Assembly (NCBI RefSeq): GCF_014202315.1
Contig: NZ_JACHGN010000006.1
Span: forward strand, 248,001-312,000
Direction of reading: 5' to 3'
DNA from: Thermocatellispora tengchongensis
GTDB lineage: Bacteria > Actinomycetota > Actinomycetes > Streptosporangiales > Streptosporangiaceae
DNA: 64,000 bases
The notes under the pieces are model-generated. The model was not told where the DNA came from. It did not search any database and was given only the letters and a program-made list of their open reading frames with translations. The position numbers and the translations under genes were made by a program. Positions 9,101 to 17,230 of this stretch are shown in pieces (the first letter of the stretch is position 1; each line of letters opens with the position of its first letter).

Positions 9101-9272
9101 GATCAGCTCCACCCTGCTGACCCTGGTCCTCGTCCCCGCGCTGTACGCGATGGTCGAGACCCGCAAGGAGAAGCGCCGTAACCGCAGGGCCGGGCAGGAC
9201 GCCCCGCCCGCCCCTCCCGCCGGCCCGGTCCCGGCCACCCCCGTCTACTCGGAGTCCGGCAGCACGCCCTGA
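6135..9272 (+). CDS. RND-superfamily efflux transporter permease
   Basis: 1045 aa, the full size of an HAE1-type RND pump. Twelve hydrophobic segments are expected: one at about 12-30, a block at about 350-520, another at about 850-1010. The proton-relay pair D-D is present in GRVVDDSIVVLENIKRH (TM4). Large periplasm-type loops follow TM1 and TM7. A proton antiporter of drugs, lipids or siderophores is likely; substrate unknown. No membrane-fusion or outer-membrane partner is encoded here, as usual for actinobacteria. It begins 232 bp after the Mo-hydroxylase operon and ends in a strong hairpin, so it is probably its own unit. ATG start. Confidence 0.92.
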   Translation: MAFLTRLSLANRALMMLVALAVTALGIYAVPSLKQQLLPSLSFPQVSVLAGYPGAAPQIVEDQVTIPLEEALRGVDGVTRVTSTSREANASVQVSFEYGTDIDEAQAKVQQAADRVRLPDGVEPRTVAGSFDDLPVLEIAVASTADQRRLADKLSAEVVPALTAIDGVKEASVTGVRDQVIEITPDDGELAERRLDASAISTAIRNAGIAQPAGTLTRSGTTLSVQVGSRFESVEDLRDLYLTPAAPPAGLTQAAPQGPVSGTAKPKPVRLGDVAEVRLVQSKATSLTRTNGTPSLGISVTMKPDGNAVSLSHEVRAALPDLTRRLGGDTRLTIVFDQAPGVEKSIESLLTEGLLGLAMAVLVILVFLVSIRSTVVTAVSIPLSVLIALIALWAWDYSLNMLTLGALTIAVGRVVDDSIVVLENIKRHLSYGEGKRRAVENGVREVAGAVTASTLTTVAVFLPIAFVGGLVGELFGAFSITVAVALLASLLVSLTVVPVLSYWFLKEPRQGDRRQAEEHERGTILQRAYIPVIRFATRRRLSTTAAALAVFIGTLALIPRLETSFIDNAGQNTVTINQTLPPGTSLAGTDAQAKRVEKILAEIDAIESYQVTVGGTDAAQAGYNLTLAEDSDTAAVEADLRKRIGALDGAGEVTVGVSGGFGGDNLEVALQSTDTDALRRAAGTVQQAMASIPGLTEVTSGIADTAPRIDVTVDREKAAESGLTEVGIGQAVAHAFSGTTLTQVVFDGTTADVVLFPEDAPASPAEMRDLKLAEGVRLKDVATVEQVQGPVSVTRVDGERNVSVTGKHTGSDLGAASAALKTKLDGLKLPAGVTYSIGGASAEQSEAFASLGVALVAAVALVFFVMVATFRSVIQPLILLVSIPFAATGAIGLLLITGTPLGLAAMIGLLMLIGIVVTNAIVLLDLINQYRRQGMPVQEAVIEGGRKRLRPILMTALATIFALLPMALGITGGGGFISKPLAVVVIGGLISSTLLTLVLVPALYAMVETRKEKRRNRRAGQDAPPAPPAGPVPATPVYSESGSTP

Positions 9273-9309
9273 TCGCCGCGCTCCACCCGCCGAGACGCGA
9301 GACCCCGAA

Positions 9310-9345
9310 GACCGGGCCGCCGGCCACCTCGCCGGCGGCCCGGTC
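9310..9345 (+). terminator. Hairpin terminator after the RND gene
   Basis: GACCGGGCCGCCGGC pairs perfectly with its reverse complement 6 nt later (15-bp stem). There is no U-tract, which is normal for intrinsic-like terminators of high-GC actinomycetes. Confidence 0.75.
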
Positions 9346-9444
9346 GCGCGCCCGACCCCGGCCCGCATTACGGCAAGCCGGAAGCCCGGTGAACACTCGC
9401 CCACCACCAGGCCGCGAGCCCCGCCCGCGACGTAGAATCCGGGC

Positions 9445-9717
9445 ATGACTCGGCGCAGAGCCTGGGCGTGGTGCGCGGTCGTCGGCGTGGCGGTGCTCAC
9501 ACTGACGGGGTGCGCCACCGACGACGAGATCTTCGTCTCGAACTTCACCGACGCCCACGGCAGGGCGTGCACGTTCGTCTACACCGCCCGGGCGGGCGAG
9601 GGCTGGAACAGCAGCACCGACGTCGATGTCAGCCAGCTCGACTGCGAGTATCCCCCCGCCGGCCGCACCCCCGGCCCACCCCGCACCGAACACCTGGAGA
9701 CCGGCCCTTCCGAGTGA
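9445..9717 (+). CDS. Small secreted lipoprotein, function unknown
   Basis: 90 aa. A basic N terminus (MTRRRAWAW) and a hydrophobic run lead to the lipobox LTGC, so C23 should be lipidated after signal peptidase II cleavage. The mature part is about 68 residues with two further cysteines (FTDAHGRACTFVY and SQLDCEYPP), possibly a disulfide. It begins ATG at 9445 after the terminator of the RND gene and stands alone. No family recognised. Confidence 0.7.
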   Translation: MTRRRAWAWCAVVGVAVLTLTGCATDDEIFVSNFTDAHGRACTFVYTARAGEGWNSSTDVDVSQLDCEYPPAGRTPGPPRTEHLETGPSE

Positions 9718-10248
9718 CCTCCTGAGCGCCGCCTCTCCGCCCTTCGCAGGGTTGTGCGAGGGGCTCGGGGGAGGGCCGGGCGCGCCCGGATGCGGACGGG
9801 CGCCGGCGCGAAAGGTGATCTCATGATGCCTCGGTGAGACCCCCTCCGCGTCGCGGTGCGGATCGACCCGGCGCCGCAGGCCGTGGCCGAGCGCCGGGCC
9901 GGGGAGCGGTACCCCGGCGTTCTCGCCTGCCCGGTGGGAAGCGTGATCGCCGACGGTCGGGAGGGCGACCTGACCGGCGGCCCGGCGGCGCTCCGGGTCC
10001 GGCCGGCCGCGTCGGCGCCCGGACCGCAGGCGCGGGGTGTTGGTGCCCCGCCGCGCAGACCGAGCTCGCGCGGGCACCGCATCAGGCGTGTCCGGACGAG
10101 CTCGACCGGGTCGCCGCCGCCGTCGTGGGCGCGATGGCCGGCGCGGTGAGCGCCGCCACGCCGCCCGGCCCGGGGCGCGAAAGGGTGCGCGATGCGAGCC
10201 GGGCGGCCATGACGTGGTCAAGGGGCCCGTTACCGGGCGGGGTGGATG
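9718..10248. other. 531-bp interval without a supported gene
   Basis: Open frames occur in several registers, as expected at this GC content, but none has a good RBS plus family resemblance. Plus-strand frames from about 9856 and from about 10040 (containing ACPDELDRVAAAVVGAMAG) read like two out-of-register pieces of one helical protein, so a frameshifted remnant is possible but not shown. Confidence 0.4.
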
Positions 10249-11712
10249 TCAGAACGGGTAGCGGGCCGGTTCGCCGCGCATGGTGATCCAGCGGGTCTCG
10301 GTGAACGCCTCGATGTTGGCGGCGGCACCGCCGAAGCGGGAGCCGGTGCCGGACGCGCCTACGCCGCCGAACGGGGCGTTGGCCTCGTCGTTGACCGTCT
10401 GGTCGTTGATGTGCACGATGCCGGTGGGGATCTGCTCGGCGACGGCGAGGCCGTGCATCACGTCGCGGGTGACGATGCCGAGCGACAGGCCGTACTCACT
10501 GGCCGCGGCCAGCTTGACCGCCTCGTCCACCGACGACACCCGGGTGACCGGGGCGACCGGGCCGAACACCTCCTCGGCGAACGCGGGCGCGGTGAGCGGC
10601 GCGTCGGCCAGCACCGTGGGCCGGTAGAACAGGTTCTCGTACGTGCCGCCGGAGGCGACCTTGGCGCCCTGCTCGACGCTGGCGGTGACCATGCCGTGGA
10701 TCTTGTCGCGCTGCCGGGCGTCGATGACCGGGCCGAGTGCCACGTCGCCGGTGAACGGGTCGCCGACCGGGAGGTGGCCGGCCTTCTCGGCGAGCCGGGC
10801 CACGAACTCGTCGTACAGCCGGTCGGAGACCAGGTGGCGGCCGGTCGTCATGCAGATCTGGCCCTGGTGGAAGAACGAGCCCCAGGCGGCCAGGTTGACC
10901 GCGGCGTCCACGTCGGCGTCGTCGAGGACGAGCAGCGCGGAGTTGCCGCCGAGCTCCAGGTGGGCGCGCTTGAGGTGCCTGCCGGCCAGCTCGCCGATGC
11001 GGCGGCCCACCGGGGTGGAGCCGGTGAAGGAGATGACCCGTACGTTCGGGTCGGTGACCAGGGCCTCGCCGACGCCGGGGCCGCCGGGCAGCATCTGCAG
11101 CACGCCGGGCGGGAGGCCGGCCTCCTCGAAGATCCGGGCCATGATCGTGCCGCCGGTGACCGCGGTGCGCGGGTCGGGCTTGAGGATGACCGCGTTGCCG
11201 AGGGCGAGCGCCGGCGCGACCGACCGGATGCCGAGGATGATCGGCACGTTGAACGGGGAGATCACGCCCACCACGCCGGCCGGGACGCGCCGCGCCATGG
11301 ACAGCCGCGGCTGCTCCGACGGCAGCACCTCGCCGATGGCCCGGCTGGGCAGCGACGCCGCCTCGTAGCACTCCTCGGCCGCCACGTGCAGCGCGAAACC
11401 GGCCATGCCGGCCACCGCGCCGACCTCGCGGATGTTCCACTCGCGGATCTCGTCGGCGTGCCGCTGCCACAGGTCGCCGGCCCGGCGCAGCACGGCCGCG
11501 CGGGCGGTGTGCGGCAGCGCCGCCCACTCCTTGTGCGCCTTGGCGGCCGTCGCCGCGGCCTCGGCGACGTCCTCGGGCGTGGCCAGCCCCATCCGGCCCA
11601 GCTCGTCACCGGTGGCCGGCTCGACGACCGGGTAGTCGCCGCCCCGGCCGGCGGTCCACTCGCCGCCCTTGAAGATGTTCCCCTGCCAGGCGATGTCGCC
11701 GAGAAGTCCCAC
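10249..11712 (-). CDS. NAD(P)-dependent aldehyde dehydrogenase (benzaldehyde/vanillin dehydrogenase-like)
   Basis: 487 aa. All ALDH hallmarks are present: oxyanion Asn N155 in ISPFNVP, the general-base Glu E253 in LELGGNSA, and nucleophile C287 in HQGQICMTTGRH. The C-terminal NDQTVNDEANAPFGGVGASG stretch resembles benzaldehyde and vanillin dehydrogenases. It should oxidise an aromatic aldehyde to the acid. GTG start at 11712 with AGGAAGGGGAA upstream. It lies downstream of, and in the same direction as, the IclR gene with a 197-bp gap, and may be controlled by it. The second ALDH in this region is its paralogue. Confidence 0.9.
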   Translation of the reverse strand: MGLLGDIAWQGNIFKGGEWTAGRGGDYPVVEPATGDELGRMGLATPEDVAEAAATAAKAHKEWAALPHTARAAVLRRAGDLWQRHADEIREWNIREVGAVAGMAGFALHVAAEECYEAASLPSRAIGEVLPSEQPRLSMARRVPAGVVGVISPFNVPIILGIRSVAPALALGNAVILKPDPRTAVTGGTIMARIFEEAGLPPGVLQMLPGGPGVGEALVTDPNVRVISFTGSTPVGRRIGELAGRHLKRAHLELGGNSALLVLDDADVDAAVNLAAWGSFFHQGQICMTTGRHLVSDRLYDEFVARLAEKAGHLPVGDPFTGDVALGPVIDARQRDKIHGMVTASVEQGAKVASGGTYENLFYRPTVLADAPLTAPAFAEEVFGPVAPVTRVSSVDEAVKLAAASEYGLSLGIVTRDVMHGLAVAEQIPTGIVHINDQTVNDEANAPFGGVGASGTGSRFGGAAANIEAFTETRWITMRGEPARYPF

Positions 11713-11909
11713 AGCCGTTCCCCTTCCTCGTGTCTTCAGCGGCTCGTCCGCGGGTCGGGCTTGAGCACGTCGCCCCGGCGCCGGCGGGCCGCCGGGCGGC
11801 GCCGACCTTGGGGGATGCCGGAATGCCGACCCGACCGTACGGTCACCTCAACGCGGGAGCAACAGGCCGTTCCGCAGGTTCGAACGCGATCTGTCGTATC
11901 GGAACGCGG

Positions 11910-12734
11910 CTATGCCGGCGGCCGGTAGCCCAGACGCCGGGAGATCTCGGCCGCGGTACGCCGCAGCGGCCCCTCCAGGCGCCCCGACAGCGCCTCGACG
12001 GTGGCCGGCGCCGGCGTCAGGTACACCGCGATGTTGATCGCCGCCACGACCCCGCCGGACCGGTCGCGCACCGGCGCGGCCAGCGACCGCAGGCCCGGGG
12101 CGAGCTCCTCGTCGTTGACCGCGACGCCGCTCTGACGGACTCTGGCCAGCGCCGCCAGCAACTGCTCCCGGTTGGTGATCGTCTTGGGGCCCCGGCGCGC
12201 CATGTCGGTGTGGTCGAGGATCTGCCGCAGCGCCGCCGGGTCCTTGTACGCCAGCAGCGCCTTGCCCATCGAGGTGCAGTAGGCGGGCAGCCGGGAGCCG
12301 ACGTGCAGGTTGAGGTCCATGGCCAGGGCGCTGCGCCGCCCGCTGCGCCGGCGGTCCACGTACACGATGTCCGGCCCGTCGCACACCGCCATGCTGACCG
12401 TGAACCCGGTCTCGGCGGCCAGCGCCTGCAGCAGCGGCCCGGTGACCCGGGTGAGCTCCATCGAGTCGATCGCGGCGAACCCCAGATCGACCGCGCGCGG
12501 GCCGAGGGAGTACTTCCTGGTCTCCGGGTCCTGCTCCAGGAACTCCAGCGCGGTCAGCGTGGCGACGTACCGGTGGGTGGTGCTCTTGTTGAGCCCGGCC
12601 GCCCGCGCCAGGTCGGCGATCCCCAGCACGGAGCGGTCCCCGGTGAAGGCCGACAGGATGCGCAGGCCCCGCTCCAGGGACACCGAGTGCGTGGCGGAGG
12701 GGGCCCGGCCGCGGGGCTGCTCTTCGTCGGTCAC
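11910..12734 (-). CDS. IclR-family transcriptional regulator
   Basis: 274 aa from a GTG at 12734. N-terminal winged helix (SVSLERGLRILSAFTGD, IADLARAAGLNKSTTHRYVATL, about 17-70) and a C-terminal effector domain with the GAF-like signature SMGKALLAY near 172 and ALAMDLNLHVGSRLPAYCTS. IclR proteins of this type respond to aromatic acids or other carboxylates. It is divergent from the downstream ALDH with 60 bp between starts and a palindrome in the gap, so it probably controls that gene and itself. A much longer reading frame through this strand overlaps the ALDH and is not real. Confidence 0.9.
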   Translation of the reverse strand: MTDEEQPRGRAPSATHSVSLERGLRILSAFTGDRSVLGIADLARAAGLNKSTTHRYVATLTALEFLEQDPETRKYSLGPRAVDLGFAAIDSMELTRVTGPLLQALAAETGFTVSMAVCDGPDIVYVDRRRSGRRSALAMDLNLHVGSRLPAYCTSMGKALLAYKDPAALRQILDHTDMARRGPKTITNREQLLAALARVRQSGVAVNDEELAPGLRSLAAPVRDRSGGVVAAINIAVYLTPAPATVEALSGRLEGPLRRTAAEISRRLGYRPPA

Positions 12735-12756
12735 GCAGTCAGCATACGGACCTATA

Positions 12757-12773
12757 GTTCTACATATTCGAAC
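12757..12773. promoter_or_regulatory. Candidate IclR operator in divergent promoter
   Basis: GTTCTACATATTCGAAC, with GTTC/GAAC arms around an AT-rich centre, lies in the 60-bp gap between the IclR and ALDH starts. AT-rich composition contrasts with the surroundings and the site would overlap both promoters. Supported by symmetry and position only. Confidence 0.5.
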
Positions 12774-12794
12774 ACAGTGGGAGGAACGGGCCAC

Positions 12795-14276
12795 ATGGTC
12801 GGGGCGGGGAGCGGCTGGCGCAGGGAGAAGGTCGGGCACTTCATCGGCGGTGAGTGGACGCCCGCCGGCTCCGGCCGCTGGTACCCGAACCTCTCCCCGT
12901 GGTCCGGCCACGTGCTCGGACAGGTCGCCGCGGGCGACGCGGAGGACGCGTACCGCGCGATCGAGGCCGCCCATGAGGCGTTCGCCGGCTGGGCCGCGAT
13001 CCCGCCGTCGCGGCGCCAGCAGATCTTCCTCGGCGCGGCCGGCATCCTGGAGAGCCGCCGCGAGGAGATCCTGCACGCCCTGGCCGCCGAGACCGGCTGC
13101 GGCCGGCACTTCGGCGACGTCCAGCTCGGCTTCACGCTCAAGCTGCTGCGCCAGGCCGCCCAGCTCGCCTACCGGCCCACGGGGGAACTGCTCCCGTCGG
13201 ACGTCGAGGGCACCCAGGCCATGGCCGTACGCCGCCCGGTCGGCGTGGTCGGGGCCATCGCGCCCTGGAACGCCTCGCTCACCCTGTCCGGCCGGGCGAT
13301 CGTCGGGCCGCTCGCCCTCGGCAACACGGTGGTGCTGAAACCCTCGGAGGAGGCCCCCTACACCGGTGGCGCGCTGTGGGCGGAGATCCTCCAGGAGGCC
13401 GGCCTGCCCCCGGGCGCGCTCAACGTCGTCGCCCACGCCCCCGGCGAGGCCGGCGGCATCGGCGACGCCATGCTGGCCAGCCCGCTCGTCAGGCGGATCA
13501 ACTTCACCGGGTCCACGCCGACCGGAAGGCGCCTGGCCGAGAAGGCCGGCAGGCACCTCAAGCGCGTCGTGCTGCAGCTCAGCGGTCAGAACCCGCTCAT
13601 CATCGCGCGCGACGCCGACGTCGGGTACGCCGTGGACGCCGCGGCGTACGGCGCGTTCGTCCACCAGGGGCAGGTGTGCATGTGCGCGCGGCGCATCTAC
13701 GTCGAGCGTCCCCTGGCCGAGGAGTTCGGCGCGCGGTTCGCGGCGAAGGCGGCGGCCCTGCCGGCCGGCGACCCGTCCGACCCGGCGACCGTCGTGGGCC
13801 CGGTGATCAACGAATGGGCGCTGGCCCTCCTCGACCGCCGCGTCAACGAGGCCGTCGAGCTCGGCGCCCGCGTCCTGGCCGGCGGGGTCCCCCGGCCGCC
13901 GTGCTACCCGGCCACCGTCCTGGCCGGCGTTCCGGACGAGGCCGAGATCGCGCAGGGCGAGACCTTCGGGCCGGTCGTGATCCTGGAGGCCGTCGACTCG
14001 GCCGAGGAGGCGGTGGCCCGCGCCAACGCCTCGGACCTGGGCCTGGCCGCCTCGGTCATCACCGGCGACACCCGGCGCGGCCTGCGGCTGGCCGCCAGGC
14101 TGGACGCCGGCATCGTCCACGTGAACGACCAGCCGGTCAACGACGAGCCCCAGATGCCCTTCGGCGGCGTCAAGGACACCGGCTGGGGCCGCTTCGGGCT
14201 GGGCTTCGCCGCCGAGGAGTTCTGCGACCTGCAGTGGGTCACCGTACGCGACCAGGACCGCGCGTTTCCCTTCTGA
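12795..14276 (+). CDS. Aldehyde dehydrogenase-family protein with general-base Glu replaced by Gln
   Basis: 493 aa from the ATG at 12795, preceded by GGGAGGAA. The fold markers are present: N159 in IAPWNAS, FTGSTPTGRRLAEKAGRH cofactor region, nucleophile C295 in HQGQVCMCARR and TFGPVV near the C terminus. However, the usual LELGG segment reads LQLSGQN, so the catalytic general base Glu is Gln261. In studied ALDHs that change strongly impairs hydrolysis of the thioacyl intermediate, so activity may be altered (for example acyl transfer or esterase-like chemistry) or rescued by another residue. Divergent from the IclR regulator; paralogue of the ALDH at 10.2-11.7 kb. Confidence 0.88.
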   Translation: MVGAGSGWRREKVGHFIGGEWTPAGSGRWYPNLSPWSGHVLGQVAAGDAEDAYRAIEAAHEAFAGWAAIPPSRRQQIFLGAAGILESRREEILHALAAETGCGRHFGDVQLGFTLKLLRQAAQLAYRPTGELLPSDVEGTQAMAVRRPVGVVGAIAPWNASLTLSGRAIVGPLALGNTVVLKPSEEAPYTGGALWAEILQEAGLPPGALNVVAHAPGEAGGIGDAMLASPLVRRINFTGSTPTGRRLAEKAGRHLKRVVLQLSGQNPLIIARDADVGYAVDAAAYGAFVHQGQVCMCARRIYVERPLAEEFGARFAAKAAALPAGDPSDPATVVGPVINEWALALLDRRVNEAVELGARVLAGGVPRPPCYPATVLAGVPDEAEIAQGETFGPVVILEAVDSAEEAVARANASDLGLAASVITGDTRRGLRLAARLDAGIVHVNDQPVNDEPQMPFGGVKDTGWGRFGLGFAAEEFCDLQWVTVRDQDRAFPF

Positions 14277-14296
14277 AGGCGATCCGTTCGGGGAGA

Positions 14297-15229
14297 TCAG
14301 CCCGGTGGGGCGAGCCGTTCCAGATGGGCGCGGACGGTGTCGTGGAGTTCCGCCTGGAGCAGCCCGTTGTCGACGCCGGGAGTGCAGCCCGTCGAGACCC
14401 GGACGAGCGCGGGCGGACCGTCCGCGTAGCCGAACACGAGCTGGAACTCGCGGGGCTTCGCATCGGGGATGCCCTGGCACATGTTCTCACTGCGCCGGAC
14501 GGGCGGGGAGTTCAGCGCCGCCGCGAGTGCCGTGGCCGCCGGCGCGCCGTGCTCGGAGCGGGGAGGGCGCGCGCCGTGCGAGGCGGGCCGCCCGCACACG
14601 ATGACCGAGACGGGTTCGCCGGGCACCATCCGCTCGTCCTGCCCCCGGCGGCCGGTCGTCTCCCGGCAGGGGTCCTCGGAGCGCACGGGCCGCCACACCC
14701 CGGTGCGGTAGGCGGCCGTGACGTGCGACCCGACGTAGGAGCGGCTGGTGAGAGTGCCGTTGGTCGTGTTCACGCACTGGTTGGGCTCCTCGGCGGTGCC
14801 GATCCAGAGCGCGTCACCGTCCGGGTAGGCGAACCGGATGAGGTAGTTCGTCATCGGCCCGCCGATCAGCGTGCACGGGCCGGTGGGGGCGACCCGCGCC
14901 GCGGGCAGGTAGCCGAGGTCGCGCGCGATCGCCCTGGCCCCCTCGGCCGGGATGATCCGGGACCCGGCGAGCCGTTCGCCCCCGGTGCGTGCGGTGTCGC
15001 CGGGGTAGGCGCAGATCATGGCCGCCTCCGGCTCGCCCGGCACCAGTGACTCCCCGGCCCCGCCGGCGCCGGCGGCGGGCACCCAGCCGCCGGCGTCGGT
15101 GCCTCCCCAGCGTTGCGGGCAGGATGCGGGGCCGGGGGCCGCCTCGTTCGCCGAGCGTGCGATCGGTACGACCGCCGCGCAGACGGCCAGCGCGCCGGCG
15201 GCGGCGCCGATCACGTAGAGAGTCCTCAC
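14297..15229 (-). CDS. Secreted or membrane-anchored protein made of a four-Cys internal duplication; unknown function
   Basis: 310 aa. A hydrophobic segment at 4-24 is a signal anchor or signal peptide. The rest consists of two related modules of about 130-150 residues. Each has four cysteines (C37, C72, C119, C152 and C188, C212, C251, C282), a VPGEP motif before the second Cys, and an aromatic-Tyr-x-Asp-Gly segment (FAYPDGDALWIGT; FGYADGPPALVRV) before the fourth. GTG start at 15229 with weak RBS. It is 48 bp downstream of the ABC exporter genes on the same strand. I recognise no characterised family. Confidence 0.72.
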   Translation of the reverse strand: MRTLYVIGAAAGALAVCAAVVPIARSANEAAPGPASCPQRWGGTDAGGWVPAAGAGGAGESLVPGEPEAAMICAYPGDTARTGGERLAGSRIIPAEGARAIARDLGYLPAARVAPTGPCTLIGGPMTNYLIRFAYPDGDALWIGTAEEPNQCVNTTNGTLTSRSYVGSHVTAAYRTGVWRPVRSEDPCRETTGRRGQDERMVPGEPVSVIVCGRPASHGARPPRSEHGAPAATALAAALNSPPVRRSENMCQGIPDAKPREFQLVFGYADGPPALVRVSTGCTPGVDNGLLQAELHDTVRAHLERLAPPG

Positions 15230-15277
15230 ACGACTAGGACGTCGCTGCTGCGCGATCGGTTCGCGGGCGTTCGCCCT

Positions 15278-17230
15278 CTAGTCCACCTCCGCCGCGGCCT
15301 GGGTGAACTGGGCCGAGTACAGGCGGGCGTAGGCGCCGCCCGCCGTGAGCAGGGACTCGTGGGTGCCCTGCTCGACGATCCGGCCGTTCTCCATGACCAG
15401 GATCAGGCTCGCGTCGCGGATCGTGGACAGCCGGTGGGCGATCACGAAGCTGGTGCGGCCCTCGCGCAGTGAGGCCATCGCCCGCTGGATGAGCACCTCG
15501 GTGCGGGTGTCGACCGAGCTGGTGGCCTCGTCCAGGATCAGGATCGCCGGCTCGGCCAGGAACGCGCGGGCGATGGTGATGAGCTGCTTCTCGCCCGCGC
15601 TGACCGTCGCGCCCTCCTCGTCGATGACCGTGTCGTAGCCGTCGGGCAGGGTGTGCGCGATGCGGTCCACGTGGGCGGCCTGCGCGGCGGCCTCGATCCG
15701 TTCGCGGGTGGCGCCCTCGGCCCCGTAGCCGATGTTCTCCGCGATCGTGCCGCCGAACAGCCAGGTGTCCTGCAGCACCATGCCGATGTTCGCGCGCAGT
15801 TCCTCCCGGGACATCTCGGCGATGTCCACGCCGTCGAGCGTGATGCGCCCGCCGGTGACCTCGTAGAAGCGCATGATGAGGTTGACCAGCGTCGTCTTGC
15901 CCGCTCCCGTGGGGCCGACGATGGCCACGGTCTGGCCGGGCTCCACGGTCAGCGACAGGTTCTCGATCAGCGGCCGGTCCGGCGCGTAGCGGAAGGACAC
16001 GTTCTCGAACTCCACGCGTCCCCTGATCCGCGCGGGCCGCGCGGGCTCGGCGGGCTCCGCCGACTGCTCCGGGGCCTCCAGCAGCTCGAAGACCCGCTCG
16101 GCCGAGGCGACGCCCGACTGCACCAGGCTCGCCATGCCGGCCACCTGGGTCAGCGGCTGGCTGAACTGCCGCGAGTACTGGACGAACGCCTGCACGTCGC
16201 CCAGCGAGATCGAGCCCGAGGCCACCTTCAGCCCGCCCACCACGGCGACCAGCACATAGTTGAGGTTGCCGATGAACATCATCGCCGGCTGGATGAGCCC
16301 GGAGATGAACTGGGCGCGGAAGCTGGAGGTGAACAGGGCCTGGTTGTGCTCGGTGAAGGTCTCGGCGGCCTCCTTCTGCCTGCCGAACACCTTGACCAGC
16401 GAGTGGCCGCCGTACATCTCCTCGATGTGGCCGTTGAGCTTGCCCGTCGAGGACCACTGCTTGATGAACTGCGGCTGCGACCGCTTGCCGACGACCGCGG
16501 TGACGTAGATCGACAGCGGCACCGTGACCAGCGCGATGAGCGCCAGGAGCGGCGAGATCCAGAACATCATCGCCAGCACCGCCACGACCGTCAGCACCGA
16601 CGAGATGAGCTGGCTCATCGTCTGCTGCAAGCTCTGGGCGATGTTGTCGGTGTCGTTGGTGGCGCGGCTGAGGATCTCGCCGCGCGGCTGGCCGTCGAAG
16701 TAGCTCAGCGGCAGCCGCGCCAGCTTGGCCTCGATCCGCTCGCGCAGCCGGTACGCCGCCCGCTGCACGACGGTGGTGGTCAGCCGGAACTGCGCGATCC
16801 CGAGCAGCGCCGCCAGCAGGTAGACGGCCAGCGCCCAGCCCAGCACGTGGGCGAGCGCGGTGAAGTCGATGCCGTGGCCGGGCACCACGTTCATCGACGA
16901 GACCATGTCGGCGAAGGTGTCCTGGCCCTCGGCGCGCAGGCCCGCCACGGCCTGCTCCTTGGTGGTCCCCGCGGGAAGCCGCGCCCCGATGATGCCGGAG
17001 AAGATCAGGTCCGTGGCGTGGCCGAGGATCTTGGGACCGATCACGGTCAGCGCGACGCTCGCCGCGCCGAGGATCAGGATGACGGTGAGCAGCGCGCGCT
17101 CGGGGCGCAGCAGCCGCAGCACGCGGCGCAGAGTGCCGCCGAAGTCGAGGGCCTTCTCGGCGGGCCCGGACATCATCCGGGCCGGTCCGAAGGCCGGCTG
17201 GGGGCGGCGCGGGGGCGCCTGGGCCGTCAC
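15278..17230 (-). CDS. ABC exporter half-transporter, second subunit (canonical Walker B, degenerate signature)
   Basis: 650 aa from a GTG at 17230 that overlaps the upstream stop by 4 bp. N-terminal cytoplasmic tail, six-helix exporter domain at about 55-370, nucleotide-binding domain at about 400-640. Walker A is GPTGAGKTT, Walker B is [12 protein letters not shown] with catalytic Glu, and the H-loop is IAHRLSTI. The signature motif reads TVSAGEKQ instead of LSGGQ. This is the consensus-Walker partner of a heterodimeric type IV exporter, with the preceding gene supplying the other half. Substrate unknown, probably drugs or lipophilic compounds. Confidence 0.93.
   Translation of the reverse strand: MTAQAPPRRPQPAFGPARMMSGPAEKALDFGGTLRRVLRLLRPERALLTVILILGAASVALTVIGPKILGHATDLIFSGIIGARLPAGTTKEQAVAGLRAEGQDTFADMVSSMNVVPGHGIDFTALAHVLGWALAVYLLAALLGIAQFRLTTTVVQRAAYRLRERIEAKLARLPLSYFDGQPRGEILSRATNDTDNIAQSLQQTMSQLISSVLTVVAVLAMMFWISPLLALIALVTVPLSIYVTAVVGKRSQPQFIKQWSSTGKLNGHIEEMYGGHSLVKVFGRQKEAAETFTEHNQALFTSSFRAQFISGLIQPAMMFIGNLNYVLVAVVGGLKVASGSISLGDVQAFVQYSRQFSQPLTQVAGMASLVQSGVASAERVFELLEAPEQSAEPAEPARPARIRGRVEFENVSFRYAPDRPLIENLSLTVEPGQTVAIVGPTGAGKTTLVNLIMRFYEVTGGRITLDGVDIAEMSREELRANIGMVLQDTWLFGGTIAENIGYGAEGATRERIEAAAQAAHVDRIAHTLPDGYDTVIDEEGATVSAGEKQLITIARAFLAEPAILILDEATSSVDTRTEVLIQRAMASLREGRTSFVIAHRLSTIRDASLILVMENGRIVEQGTHESLLTAGGAYARLYSAQFTQAAAEVD

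Noticed and set aside
5880-9572. 1230-residue minus-strand open frame opposite the RND gene
   Set aside because: His/Asp/Gln/Gly-rich mirror of a GC-biased coding strand; the plus-strand product is a clear RND transporter.
9856-10149. 97-aa plus-strand open frame in the 9.7-10.2 kb interval
   Set aside because: No RBS, no recognisable family, and competing frames of similar quality; kept only as a possible degraded remnant.
11910-14480. 856-residue minus-strand frame fusing antisense of the ALDH with the IclR regulator
   Set aside because: Only the 274 residues from the GTG at 12734 match IclR; the rest is antisense to a genuine ALDH gene.
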